Positions 42,069-50,762 of a stretch of DNA of 64,000 nt are shown here, piece after piece. The notes below the pieces were generated by a model that was not told the origin of the DNA, did no database searches, and worked only from the letters and a program-made list of their open reading frames with translations. Position 1 is the first letter of the stretch. Each line of letters starts with the position of its first letter. Origin of the DNA: Gemmiger formicilis (GTDB lineage Bacteria; Bacillota; Clostridia; Oscillospirales; Ruminococcaceae); the NCBI RefSeq assembly GCF_024462815.1, contig NZ_JANGCG010000001.1, forward strand, positions 372,001 to 436,000. The letters are read 5' to 3'. The translations under genes were made by a program, and so were the position numbers.

Positions 42069-42644
42069 TTACGTTATGGATTGGGCAAATTCACCCATCC
42101 CGAATCCCAGCGCGGCATCGTCGCAATCGGCAAAGCCGAAGAACTGCGTGTCCGAGCAGGAAATTCTCGCCGTCACGCCGGACGGGCGGATGACGATGCT
42201 GTGGCTCTGCAAGAGCGAGAGGACGGCATCGGAAAAACTCGCCGTTATAGTGACATAAAAAGTGGCCGGTATCGTTGGGATTTCCGAGTAAACCACGGAA
42301 ACCGCATTGAATACCAGCTTGCAGGCTGTAATCACATCTTCCACGGAGCAATCCGACGTGTTGAGCATGGCCTTATATTTCAAAAGCATCCTGTACACGT
42401 CATCATCCTCGGCCAGCTTTACATCCGAAATCATAATGCCCGCTTCGTGGCGGCTCAAATTCACGATGGTTCCGATTTGGTCGAGCTGCTTTCCTGTGCA
42501 GTTGTCAATCTGCCGCGTGATGAACAGACTGTCAATGGCAGCGTGCAGATCCTCCATCTGCTTTCCGAACGCTTCAATAAAGCGCCGGATGTTCGTCTTA
42601 TATATGGTGTCAACAGGCGTTCCAATAATGAGGTCAACTGCCAT
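42069..42644 (-). CDS. Baseplate protein gpI-like (DUF2612-type)
   Basis: 191 residues. The motif GKQLDQIGTIVNLSRHEAG is typical of tail/baseplate proteins of the P2 gpI/YmfQ kind that link baseplate to fibres. It follows gpJ in transcription, as in P2-like modules, and overlaps the next small gene. Confidence 0.8.
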   Translation of the reverse strand: MAVDLIIGTPVDTIYKTNIRRFIEAFGKQMEDLHAAIDSLFITRQIDNCTGKQLDQIGTIVNLSRHEAGIMISDVKLAEDDDVYRMLLKYKAMLNTSDCSVEDVITACKLVFNAVSVVYSEIPTIPATFYVTITASFSDAVLSLLQSHSIVIRPSGVTARISCSDTQFFGFADCDDAALGFGMGEFAQSIT

Positions 42645-42885
42645 CCTCGTTCACCCCCTTGGCTTCGGGCTGCGTCTGCAACACCCATGTTGTGGTCGAT
42701 TTCATCCACATTTTCGGGGTGTTGCTTCGCAGTATGGCAACCGAACCAACGGAGCAACTGGGCATCTGTAACAGTTCGCTCTCGTCGTCGATTTCATAGA
42801 AATTCAAGTTTTCCTTGACAATGCGCTCGGGTCTGAACTGTGACGGCAGACTGCCGAGCCAATCCTCGCTTATGTTCCTACTCAC
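42634..42885 (-). CDS. Small baseplate-region protein (83 aa)
   Basis: 83 residues between gpJ-like and gpI-like genes, overlapping both. Hydrophilic with a beta segment (GSVAILRSNTPKMWMKSTTTWVL). Unknown family. Confidence 0.65.
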   Translation of the reverse strand: MSRNISEDWLGSLPSQFRPERIVKENLNFYEIDDESELLQMPSCSVGSVAILRSNTPKMWMKSTTTWVLQTQPEAKGVNEDGS

Positions 42886-44404
42886 TGACCGTCACCTCGA
42901 TGCTGTCGTTGGTAATGGTCGGCTGCTGGCGCAAACCGACAACAATGGTTCCGTGTTTGTACACGCCCACCGTTTTGCCGCCGGTATCGTCGAGGTAGCC
43001 TGTCATGTCGATGTAGTTTATCCCGTTCACACCTTTGAGGATGGCCGGAATGAGCGTTTCCTGCATCTTGACGTTGCTGCCTGCCGTGAGTTCTGCGGTG
43101 GTGAGAATCGACTGAATTTTCTCCAAGTAGTTGTTGTCCAACTCGCTCTTGGTTACTTCCAACACGACTTTCAAGTGCAGGACACAGTTCTCGATGCGGG
43201 AGAACTGCACATACTGGCGGACACCCTCGGAGTCGGTGATGTAGGCATAATGTGAGCCATAGGGCCGGATGCCCGGAGCTTTGCCGTTCCATATCGTTTC
43301 GGCAACTTCCGTATCGTCACCGCCGCGAACGACGATTTCGATGCTGTGCGGCGGGCGGCCCTCTGCATCTTCTTTGTCGGTGTAGTTCTCGTATCCGCTG
43401 GCGTAGTCACAGCCGTCCACATCCGCAAGCAGCGACGCGCAGATTCTATCAATCGTGTTGCTGCCGCGGATAGCGACGCTCTGTGCATAGCGAAGCCGGA
43501 CCTCGGCATCGCTTTCCGCCAGCCGCCCGGGCGAATATTTGACCGCGTTGTTTACCGAGGTCAAGCCGTTCACGCCCGTGACGATTTGGGTTATCGTACC
43601 CAGCGGGAGCGAGATGTCGCCGTACTCGACGGTTTCATACGACAGGTTCGAGGTCACCTGTTCCACCTGCACGTTCGAGGTCAGTTCCGCATAGAACGAA
43701 TCGTCCTCTTTGGTTCCCGTCGCCACAATCAGCTTTACGAGTGCGCCTGTGTCATCCATGTCATCGGTGATTTCCTCGGTAATGGTAAGGCCGATTTTCT
43801 CGCCAGCTTCCACGAACGCCGCCTTCATGGCATCATAGGCCGCCGCGTAGGTAGCGCACCCGCTGATGGTCTTTGTGTAGGCTTGGACGACGGTTCCGAC
43901 GGAGCCGCTGTCAATGTTCTGATGCAGGGTAATCGTGTACTCCGTCACCTTGGACACGTCGGTTAAGACGGGCCGTACCTTGATGCGCCAAAAGTTTTCG
44001 CGGCTGATTTCTTGGTTGGCAGACGCTTGCAGCTGGCGTTCCGGCTGTGTCGTGGACTTCACAAGGCTGCCGTATGGAATGAGTGTGCCGTCGTCGCCCG
44101 TGCAGGCGAGGACATAGCGACTTCTTTTCCGGGCCTTGCGCATGAATCCCGAAATCTGGATGTCATTGTCCAAGTTTACCCCGTCAGCGCTGCCGGGATA
44201 AAGCTGGTAGTACACATTCTCGACTTCTTCCCACAACTGTTCCTGCTGATCGGCAAAGGACTGGACGATGACCGCGAAAAACGACTGCGGGTGTTCCGAC
44301 GGGTCTACGCCGATAGTTCCCTTGAAATACTCGCACAGTTCGGAGAAAATCTCGTCAAGGCGCTTTCTTCTAAAGCCTGTGGGCAGCGCGCCGTATTCGC
44401 TCAT
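42878..44404 (-). CDS. Baseplate J-like protein
   Basis: 508 residues of gpJ type: FFAVIVQSFADQQEQLWEEVENVYYQLYPGSADGVNLDN near the start, GVNGLTSVNNAVKYSPGRLAESDAEVRLRY in the middle. Forms the wedge of contractile-tail baseplates. Overlaps the gp25-like gene by 4 bp. Confidence 0.93.
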   Translation of the reverse strand: MSEYGALPTGFRRKRLDEIFSELCEYFKGTIGVDPSEHPQSFFAVIVQSFADQQEQLWEEVENVYYQLYPGSADGVNLDNDIQISGFMRKARKRSRYVLACTGDDGTLIPYGSLVKSTTQPERQLQASANQEISRENFWRIKVRPVLTDVSKVTEYTITLHQNIDSGSVGTVVQAYTKTISGCATYAAAYDAMKAAFVEAGEKIGLTITEEITDDMDDTGALVKLIVATGTKEDDSFYAELTSNVQVEQVTSNLSYETVEYGDISLPLGTITQIVTGVNGLTSVNNAVKYSPGRLAESDAEVRLRYAQSVAIRGSNTIDRICASLLADVDGCDYASGYENYTDKEDAEGRPPHSIEIVVRGGDDTEVAETIWNGKAPGIRPYGSHYAYITDSEGVRQYVQFSRIENCVLHLKVVLEVTKSELDNNYLEKIQSILTTAELTAGSNVKMQETLIPAILKGVNGINYIDMTGYLDDTGGKTVGVYKHGTIVVGLRQQPTITNDSIEVTVSE

Positions 44405-44754
44405 GTGTACTCCACCTCACTTTCGATGATTTCGTCACTGGTTTCTACCGTGAACCGGCAGGTGCATTTTCGCTCGTCCTCGTCAAATTCAACGACGCAG
44501 CTTTTCACGTTCTTTACCTCGTCAAATTCCATGAGGGCAGAGCGGATGATGTTGGCAATTTCCTGCGTGTTCGGCTTTTTCACCAGTATTTTTTCAAAGT
44601 ACGGGATACCGAGCTCCTCGTTATACTTCCACTCGGCCAGCGACCAGCGCAGCTTGATTTGTATGGCTTGCCGCAGGCTGTCGGTAACAACCACATCGCC
44701 GTCCTTGGTGAAATACAGGTCGCCGCTGGTGTCGAGCGCAAGATCCTTTATCAT
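44401..44754 (-). CDS. Baseplate wedge protein gp25/W-like
   Basis: 117 residues from MIKDLALDTSGDL. Pattern of the gp25/GpW family: GDVVVTDSLRQAIQIKLRWSLAEW and NIIRSALMEFDEVKNV. It starts sheath assembly in contractile tails. GGAGGG precedes the ATG at 44754. Confidence 0.9.
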   Translation of the reverse strand: MIKDLALDTSGDLYFTKDGDVVVTDSLRQAIQIKLRWSLAEWKYNEELGIPYFEKILVKKPNTQEIANIIRSALMEFDEVKNVKSCVVEFDEDERKCTCRFTVETSDEIIESEVEYT

Positions 44755-44758
44755 CGTG

Positions 44759-45715
44759 TCACCCTCCAATCAGCGAGCCGCCGACGTGCAAATTACCCTC
44801 GACGTAGGTTTCGTCGGCCTTGGCTTCGATGTAGTGGCCGCCGTCGTAGTAGATGCCGGCGGCGCCACTGCCGACCTTGATGCTTTTCTCGCCCACGGAC
44901 ACCTCTCCGGATGTCTCGGTAAGTTCGATTTTTGCATTTCCCCCGACCGTTGCTTTCAGGTTTCCCTCGGAAATCTTAATGCCTGTGTCCTCGTTCAGCT
45001 GCAAGGACGCTTCATCCTCGCTTACAGTAGCCTGCGCGTCCACGCATTTCAGCGTCGCGCCGTCGTTCTTGATGACAGCGCTGTGGTCCTCGTCTCCAGC
45101 TTCCGCCGTGACCTCGTTTTTCTTGATGGACACCTTAGTGGTGTCGTTCAGACTTGCGAGAATTTCATCTTCCTTGACCGACACATTGGCAATCTTGTTC
45201 ACATCTCCAACGATGCCGTCGTCGTCGATTTTGACGTTGACCGTATCCTTGAATTTGACGTGAATCTCGTCCTTTCCTGCGAGGATTTCGTTCTCCTCGG
45301 AAAACAGGATTGCCGCGTTCTTGGCCTTAGCCTTGGACACCGCAGCGGGCGCAGACTTCAACAGGCATGGAACGCAGATTGCATTGGACAGGCCAAACCG
45401 CAGGCCGCTTGTGTAATTGCCGCTCTGCCATTGCGACAGGGTGCTTTCGCAGCAGACAATAAGACAGGCATCCCCGGCAGACACCGGGAACGCCACGCCT
45501 ATCTTGCCATTTGCGGACATCGGCAAAACGATGGGGCAGCCCGAAATACTCGGGTACGTCATGCTCTTTCCGTCGGCTGTCCTAAAGGTCACAGACGGCT
45601 TAACCGATGCGGTCATACCGTTTGCCGAGGTGATGGTGCCGGGCATAGCCGTATGTACCCCGGACAGAGTATCGTCTATCAGACGTTTTATCTCGTCGAA
45701 AAGGCGCTGGGCCAT
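44759..45715 (-). CDS. Baseplate spike protein (gpV/gp138-like)
   Basis: 318 residues. The N-terminal OB-like domain (MPGTITSANGMTASVKPSV, GCPIVLPM, GDACLIVCCESTLSQW) matches Gp138-type spike proteins. A long triple-helix-like beta repeat with short strands (SVKEDEILASLNDTTKVSIK) forms the central needle. Overlaps the hub gene by one base. Confidence 0.88.
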   Translation of the reverse strand: MAQRLFDEIKRLIDDTLSGVHTAMPGTITSANGMTASVKPSVTFRTADGKSMTYPSISGCPIVLPMSANGKIGVAFPVSAGDACLIVCCESTLSQWQSGNYTSGLRFGLSNAICVPCLLKSAPAAVSKAKAKNAAILFSEENEILAGKDEIHVKFKDTVNVKIDDDGIVGDVNKIANVSVKEDEILASLNDTTKVSIKKNEVTAEAGDEDHSAVIKNDGATLKCVDAQATVSEDEASLQLNEDTGIKISEGNLKATVGGNAKIELTETSGEVSVGEKSIKVGSGAAGIYYDGGHYIEAKADETYVEGNLHVGGSLIGG

Positions 45716-46602
45716 TATTTCACCTCCAATAATTCAGCGACGCACACCCAAGAATCTTCACCGCTGCCCTCGCTATCCCCTTTCGTGTCGATTTTCGAGA
45801 CACGGAAAGCGCCGGTCGCCAGCTTACTCGAAAGCATGACGTAGTCGTTCGCCTGGATGTGGCCGTTCATCAAAAACGTGACCTTCCACCCGGTTTGTGT
45901 TTTTCTTTTCGTCGTGTTGGCATTTTGGCTGTTGGACGTGGATGCGTTATCATACAGCCGCTCGGGGTAGCCGATAAGTCCCGTCTCGGCGCTGAGGACA
46001 TAGGCCATAGCCGTAATGGCCTCATTGGCCGCGCAGACCTGCACGACCCCGTTTTGAATGGAAAAGTTCGTGTTGCTTGCGCCACACACCTGATGGAACA
46101 GCGTTGTCGCGCTTCCCACGAAGCTGAAATTCTTGAACGACGGAAACGTACAACTCGGGCTGAACAGAATCGCACATCCCATACTGGCGGCGGCATCGGT
46201 AAGAATCTTCTTGCCGTTCACACTGCCACGGTACGAAACGCTGACGTTGGTATCTCGTGTCGCCACAAGGCCGTCAACGATGCTGATTTCCGTACATGTA
46301 TCAGCGCCCTCGTGCGCGGAATCAATATGACTGACCGTTCCCTGTATGATAGTAGCCATATCGCCGTCGTACCCAGCTTGCAAATCCACGACGCAGTTGA
46401 TTTGCTCCAGCACCGCAAGCGACTGCGGCGACAGGTTGTAGATTTTTATGGTGGCCGTGTTGTTCGATTCGCTGTCACCGCGCTCCACCTCGAAGTTGAT
46501 GCGAAGCGATCTTCCCGTCACGACATCCGGCGCGCCGATTTCAAATCCCATCGTGCCGGTCGTTCCGGCTATGAGCCTGTACGCTCTCTTGAAATTTTTC
46601 AT
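45715..46602 (-). CDS. Baseplate hub protein
   Basis: 295 residues from MKNFKRAYRL, GGGGAG upstream, start overlapping the previous stop (ATGA). Beta-rich hub pattern: SLRINFEVERGDSESNNTATIKIYNLSPQSLAVLE and FSSV-like fold. Corresponds to gp44/gpD-type hub proteins of myophages. Confidence 0.82.
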   Translation of the reverse strand: MKNFKRAYRLIAGTTGTMGFEIGAPDVVTGRSLRINFEVERGDSESNNTATIKIYNLSPQSLAVLEQINCVVDLQAGYDGDMATIIQGTVSHIDSAHEGADTCTEISIVDGLVATRDTNVSVSYRGSVNGKKILTDAAASMGCAILFSPSCTFPSFKNFSFVGSATTLFHQVCGASNTNFSIQNGVVQVCAANEAITAMAYVLSAETGLIGYPERLYDNASTSNSQNANTTKRKTQTGWKVTFLMNGHIQANDYVMLSSKLATGAFRVSKIDTKGDSEGSGEDSWVCVAELLEVK

Positions 46603-46925
46603 TCCAGCAACTCCCCTGTCGGGATATAGCACAGCGAAGCGCTCCCGTCATCGAAAGAATACCGCGTGATTCTGGCCTCCGTTGAGAGCACCACGAGCGC
46701 CCCCTGCGGCACGCTGTACGACGTGTACCACACGTTCAATGGAAAGTTAGGCACTAGGCGTATACCGTCCACGATAGGCTCTCCCTCGTCGTTACAGAAG
46801 CCTATCGTCCAAAAGTCACCTGTGCTGTTGTATGAGAGGTGCAGCACACACAACTCACCGTCGAGCATTGTGCGGCAAAGGTAGTCGTTCTGCCCGGTTG
46901 GCAGGATGATTTTGTAATAATCCAT
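46599..46925 (-). CDS. Baseplate plug protein (Pam3 gp18-like)
   Basis: 108 residues. LHLSYNSTGDFWTIGFCNDEGEPIVDGIRLVPNFPL matches the small beta-barrel plug family placed between Dit-like and hub genes. Overlaps the hub start. Confidence 0.78.
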   Translation of the reverse strand: MDYYKIILPTGQNDYLCRTMLDGELCVLHLSYNSTGDFWTIGFCNDEGEPIVDGIRLVPNFPLNVWYTSYSVPQGALVVLSTEARITRYSFDDGSASLCYIPTGELLE

Positions 46926-46935
46926 GTCTGCCCCC

Positions 46936-47529
46936 TTAGAACAACTTAGAAACCCTGTTGAGCATTCCCTTGGCTATCGAACTGCCCTTGCTGCTACTGC
47001 TGCTCGACGAGCTGGACTTAGAACTTGCGGTCTTGCTCGTGGTCTTTTTGGTGGATACGCTGCCCGCGTTGGTTTTCGTGGTGCCGCCGCGTGGGAAAGA
47101 TACGACCACAAGGGCCGTTTTCTTCTCCGTCACGGTTACTTGGGTAAGCGAAAATTCAACGGTCACAGAATCGCCGCTCTCGGCATCATCCGGGATTTTC
47201 AGACCCGACAGGGCCATATTCTCCCATGTGTCGCCGTTCGCAATGTAGGTCACCAGCTTCCTGCTGACAAACAGCTTGCGAAGCTGGCGCGTGACTTCTG
47301 CTACCCGGTTTGCGGATGAACCGTGGCGGCCGTACCACGTCACAGGGCGGTTGGCAATGGTCGCCGTCACGGTCAGCGTAGTTGCTTTTACGATGATGTC
47401 GTCGCTTGTCGTGTAGCCGCTTTCCGTGGCGTACTCCGGCACCTCTGCACTAAGCTGTTCATCCTTGGTTTTTACGGAGTCAAACTCTATACCGCCAAGG
47501 CTGGCGGGTGACGAAGCCCTCACTCCCAT
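46936..47529 (-). CDS. Dit-like baseplate/tail protein
   Basis: 197 residues. Beta domain with Dit-like features (VKATTLTVTATIANRPVTWYG, RKLFVSRKLVTYIANGDTWENMALSGLKIP) and a C-terminal Ser/Lys/Thr-rich tail with a run of serines (about 165-183). The low-complexity tail is unusual for this protein and probably disordered. Directly after the tape measure gene. Confidence 0.78.
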   Translation of the reverse strand: MGVRASSPASLGGIEFDSVKTKDEQLSAEVPEYATESGYTTSDDIIVKATTLTVTATIANRPVTWYGRHGSSANRVAEVTRQLRKLFVSRKLVTYIANGDTWENMALSGLKIPDDAESGDSVTVEFSLTQVTVTEKKTALVVVSFPRGGTTKTNAGSVSTKKTTSKTASSKSSSSSSSSSKGSSIAKGMLNRVSKLF

Positions 47530-47535
47530 GCGACA

Positions 47536-49581
47536 TCACCTCCCCGTGTGGGCCATCTGGTTCGCAAGCTCGTCCGCAGCGTTCTTGCTGCTGGTCTTGA
47601 TTGCTCCCCCGGCCTTAGTGGCCATATCCTTGTCGGTGCAGTAGAACGTATTTTGAACGTGCTGCTCCACCGAATTGTTGTTCGTGTTCGTGGTCTTGCC
47701 CGCAGAAACCGTGTTCCCGAGCGTGGCCGTTTTCGTTTTCGTCGTAGGCTCAACACCGAAGAAGCTGGACACGCCATCTACCAAACCGCTCAGCGACGGG
47801 AAGTTTTGGGTAATCCAGCCGAACAAATCTCCGAGAACGCCCTTTGCGGAATCCACAAAATCCGAAATCGCACCGAGAATGTCGATGCCGAACGCATCTT
47901 GGAAAATGCGGTTGATGTCCTGCACGACCTTGTCTACGGTCTCTTTCAGCGACTCAAAAGCCCCGGCTGTATCGCCGTTGATGATTTTTGAGATGAACTC
48001 GAACAGGCCGCCGAAAATAGTCATCACGAGGTCTACGGCCGCACTAATCGCATCGACGATGGAATCGCCGTATTCCGACCAAAACAGCTTCATGCCCGCT
48101 ATGATAAGGGCCACGAACTGCGAGATGCCCTCAAAGGCAGCTTGTATCCGCTGCCAAATCCACATCGCAACGGCAACTACGGAGTCTCCGTATTCAGACC
48201 ACCACGCCTTGCACTTGCCGACGACTTTGCCGACCAGCTGGTAGATGAAGTTGAACACCTGCTGCACGACGCTCCAAATCGTTTGGAGCACCGCCTGCAC
48301 TTTGCTCTTATTCTCTTCCCACCATTGGCCTACGGCTTTTAGGACATCCTGCGCTTTCTGCTTCAAGTCGCTGAAAAAGCCCAAGATTTTTTCTCGGGCT
48401 TCGTCGGCATCTATGCCGGCGCCCTCAAGCAGATCCGCGAAGACGGAGTCCTTACCCTGCAAGAACGAAACGAAGTCCTCGACCAGCAGGAACACCGCGA
48501 GGATTGCCCCCGCTATAAGCGCGATTTTTGCGCCAGCCGGGTTTAGGAGCGAAAGAATCTTCTTTATGCCGCTGATAATCGTAGGCCCTTTCCATGCTGT
48601 GAAAATGGCCGCGACGGCCAACGCCAGCAGCTTCAACATATTCTCTGTGCCACCTACGGCACTCGAGATTTTGTCAAGGCCGGATTCGATAAGGCCAAGC
48701 ACCTTTTCCACGGCACCGAAGCCCTTTAGCATGACCTTAGCCACGGTTTCTGTGATTTTGAACTTCTCGTTCATATCGGTAATTTTCTTACCGAATCGGT
48801 TGCTGATAATCGTCAGCGCGTCGCTCACGCTCGCTGCGGTATCCTCGTACTTTTTGCTGATGGAGTCTGCCGCTTTCGTGTAGGCTTCTTTCACGCTCTT
48901 AGCCGTGAGCGTGCCGCCAGCAGCCATAGATTCCAGCTGCTTTTCGGTTTTGCCCAGTCCCTCGGAGAGAACGTCTACGACTTCCGGGGCCGTCTTTTTC
49001 AGCTGCGCAAACACAGTGCTGGAAACCTTGCCCGTGGAGAACACGCTTTTGAGCATCGTCTGCACGTTGCTCAAATTGCTTGCCTTGCCTGCGACGGTTT
49101 CGTTCTGCGAGAGCAGCTTTGCAAATTCCCGCGCATCGTCGATTGGGAACAAATCTTTGCTCTGCGACGAGAGATCCGCAACATAGGTGCCGAACTCCTC
49201 GTAGCTGGTGCGGCACTCATTGGCCGACTGCAAAATCTTGTCCTGTATCGCCTGTTGGTCTTCAAGGCCGTCCGACGCATACTTGATTTTGTCGTTGACC
49301 TCGCTGAACGACTCGACGATTTGGTTCATCTTCGTCAAGCTGACCGTGATGCCGATAAAAGAGAGCAGCTTTGTAGCCTGTGATTTCAGCTTGCCCAACT
49401 CACTCAGCGCTTCGTTGGACGATTTCTCGTCGAGGTGCGGGTGAATCTTGTGTTCGCTGCCCTTTTCCGCAGTTTCCTGCATTTTCTTGACTTCCGAATC
49501 GGTCGCGGCCTGGCTCGCCTTGTCAATCATAAAGCGAACGACGTTGACGAGGTCAGACAGAACCATTGTGCTCGCTGCCAC
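47536..49581 (-). CDS. Tail tape measure protein
   Basis: 681 residues, helical, with a hydrophobic centre (KLLALAVAAIFTAWKGPTIISGI ... ALIAGAILAVFLLVEDFVSFL) and repeated Trp/Ile amphipathic helices (IWSVVQQVFNFIYQLVG, WIWQRIQAAFEGI). At about 0.3 nm per residue, length would fit a tail near 100 nm if most of it is extended. GTG at 49581, or ATG five codons later. Confidence 0.92.
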   Translation of the reverse strand: MAASTMVLSDLVNVVRFMIDKASQAATDSEVKKMQETAEKGSEHKIHPHLDEKSSNEALSELGKLKSQATKLLSFIGITVSLTKMNQIVESFSEVNDKIKYASDGLEDQQAIQDKILQSANECRTSYEEFGTYVADLSSQSKDLFPIDDAREFAKLLSQNETVAGKASNLSNVQTMLKSVFSTGKVSSTVFAQLKKTAPEVVDVLSEGLGKTEKQLESMAAGGTLTAKSVKEAYTKAADSISKKYEDTAASVSDALTIISNRFGKKITDMNEKFKITETVAKVMLKGFGAVEKVLGLIESGLDKISSAVGGTENMLKLLALAVAAIFTAWKGPTIISGIKKILSLLNPAGAKIALIAGAILAVFLLVEDFVSFLQGKDSVFADLLEGAGIDADEAREKILGFFSDLKQKAQDVLKAVGQWWEENKSKVQAVLQTIWSVVQQVFNFIYQLVGKVVGKCKAWWSEYGDSVVAVAMWIWQRIQAAFEGISQFVALIIAGMKLFWSEYGDSIVDAISAAVDLVMTIFGGLFEFISKIINGDTAGAFESLKETVDKVVQDINRIFQDAFGIDILGAISDFVDSAKGVLGDLFGWITQNFPSLSGLVDGVSSFFGVEPTTKTKTATLGNTVSAGKTTNTNNNSVEQHVQNTFYCTDKDMATKAGGAIKTSSKNAADELANQMAHTGR

Positions 49582-49588
49582 TTGCTAC

Positions 49589-49735
49589 TCACTCCCCCTC
49601 TTGACGCTTGCTGCGCTGATATTCGATGTCCTGTGCCATGTCGTACAGCGCGTACAGCTTCAGTGCTTCATCCAAGGTGTAGCAGTTTTTCAACTCATAC
49701 ATCGTGGCCTTGCCCGCTGAAATCAGCGCGTACAT
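49589..49735 (-). CDS. Tail assembly chaperone 3' part (GT-like extension)
   Basis: 48 residues from the first Met (MYALISAGKATMYELKNCYTLDEAL...), but no ribosome site precedes it. The same frame is open upstream to the slippery site 49846-49852 and codes GEAFAEYGEFDAAAFGSDLELK just before the Met, a protein-like sequence. So it is probably made by -1 frameshifting as an 85-residue extension of the chaperone at 49744-50310 (about 240 residues in all). Confidence 0.72.
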   Translation of the reverse strand: MYALISAGKATMYELKNCYTLDEALKLYALYDMAQDIEYQRSKRQEGE

Positions 49736-49743
49736 TTTCAGTT

Positions 49744-50310
49744 CTAAATCGCTGCCGAAAGCGGCTGCGTCAAACTCTCCGTACTCTGCGAATGCTTCTC
49801 CTTGACGGCATCCATGAGAGAGCCAAATGGGATGCCGAGACCATCGAAAAAATTTCCGAAGTTCACCGTCAGCACCTTGACGCTGAGGCGCACGGCGCTC
49901 CCGAGGTCTTGGCAGAAAATCTCGTTGAAGTAATCAAGGTTCAGCACCTTGTAGCGCTTCTCGCGGTCTACCTCGTCATCGTCCACGAACGTGATGTTGC
50001 CATAGGCCAGCAGCAGATCCGTGAACAGCTTTTGCAGGTTTTCGCCCGACAGGCCGTTGATGGCATGGGCGAGGTTGTCGATAGAGATATTGCCAACGGC
50101 CTTTTCAAAGTTGATGTCCTCGTCGTCCTTGCCCTTTACGGAGTCGATGTACTGCTGCATCGCCGGAACGAACAACTGCAAGACCGGCACTAAAAGCACC
50201 ATCAACGTACCGCAGACGGCCACGGAGTCCATAGCCGCGAACGGATGAATCTGGTACTGGATGCCCGCCACCTCATACGGCACCGGGCGAAACTGCTTTT
50301 TAAGCTGCAT
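49744..50310 (-). CDS. Tail assembly chaperone (G-like)
   Basis: 188 residues. N-terminus MQLKKQFRPVPYEVAGIQYQIHPFAA, then a helical domain; a typical phage tail assembly chaperone between tube and tape measure genes. It coats the tape measure before tube polymerisation. Slippery heptamer within codons 153-155; the 0-frame product ends 33 codons later. Confidence 0.82.
   Translation of the reverse strand: MQLKKQFRPVPYEVAGIQYQIHPFAAMDSVAVCGTLMVLLVPVLQLFVPAMQQYIDSVKGKDDEDINFEKAVGNISIDNLAHAINGLSGENLQKLFTDLLLAYGNITFVDDDEVDREKRYKVLNLDYFNEIFCQDLGSAVRLSVKVLTVNFGNFFDGLGIPFGSLMDAVKEKHSQSTESLTQPLSAAI
49846..49852 (-). promoter_or_regulatory. Programmed -1 frameshift slippery site
   Basis: Minus strand T TTT TTC, in the correct 0-frame phase (codons AAT TTT TTC GAT), preceded by A AAT TTT, a second possible heptamer. 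The -1 frame is open from here to 49589. Frameshifting at this place is conserved in tail chaperone pairs of dsDNA phages. Confidence 0.72.
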
Positions 50311-50322
50311 AACGCCCTCCTA

Positions 50323-50748
50323 TTAGGTGTCGTAGTCGCCGTAGGCAACAAGGATTTTCCAAGTGTGCGTGGCGGCGGTGCTGCTGTACCCGTTCTCGGG
50401 GATGTTGGCAATGCTGCATCCCTGCCCCTTGAACAGCGGGTTACTGCCGAGGTCACGAATCATCATGTCGAACATCCCGTCGTAGGTGTCGCGGTCACGC
50501 TTGTAGCGGTTCATCAGCCACTCGTCCGTGGGGCTGCCGTAGTCGGTCACAACCTCGACTTCGTACATGCGGCTGGGGTCCATACTGCGGACGACCTCGC
50601 CGTAAGCGCCAGAGGTGTAGGATGTGCCGCCGCCCGACGGGGTAATCTTGATGAACGAATCTTTCGTCAGGCCGCTGGCGACGTGACTGTTGTCGAGGAT
50701 GCACTTCACGCGGTCGGACGCATAGGTTTTAACTTTCGTCTTATTCAT
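50323..50748 (-). CDS. Tail tube protein
   Basis: 141 residues of DUF3277 type: TYASDRVKCILDNSHVASGLTKDSFIKITPSG, SGAYGEVVRSMDPSRMYEVEV, and an ending AATHTWKILVAYGDY. Follows the sheath gene, as expected for the inner tube. Confidence 0.88.
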   Translation of the reverse strand: MNKTKVKTYASDRVKCILDNSHVASGLTKDSFIKITPSGGGTSYTSGAYGEVVRSMDPSRMYEVEVVTDYGSPTDEWLMNRYKRDRDTYDGMFDMMIRDLGSNPLFKGQGCSIANIPENGYSSTAATHTWKILVAYGDYDT

Positions 50749-50762
50749 TGCTCACATCTCCT

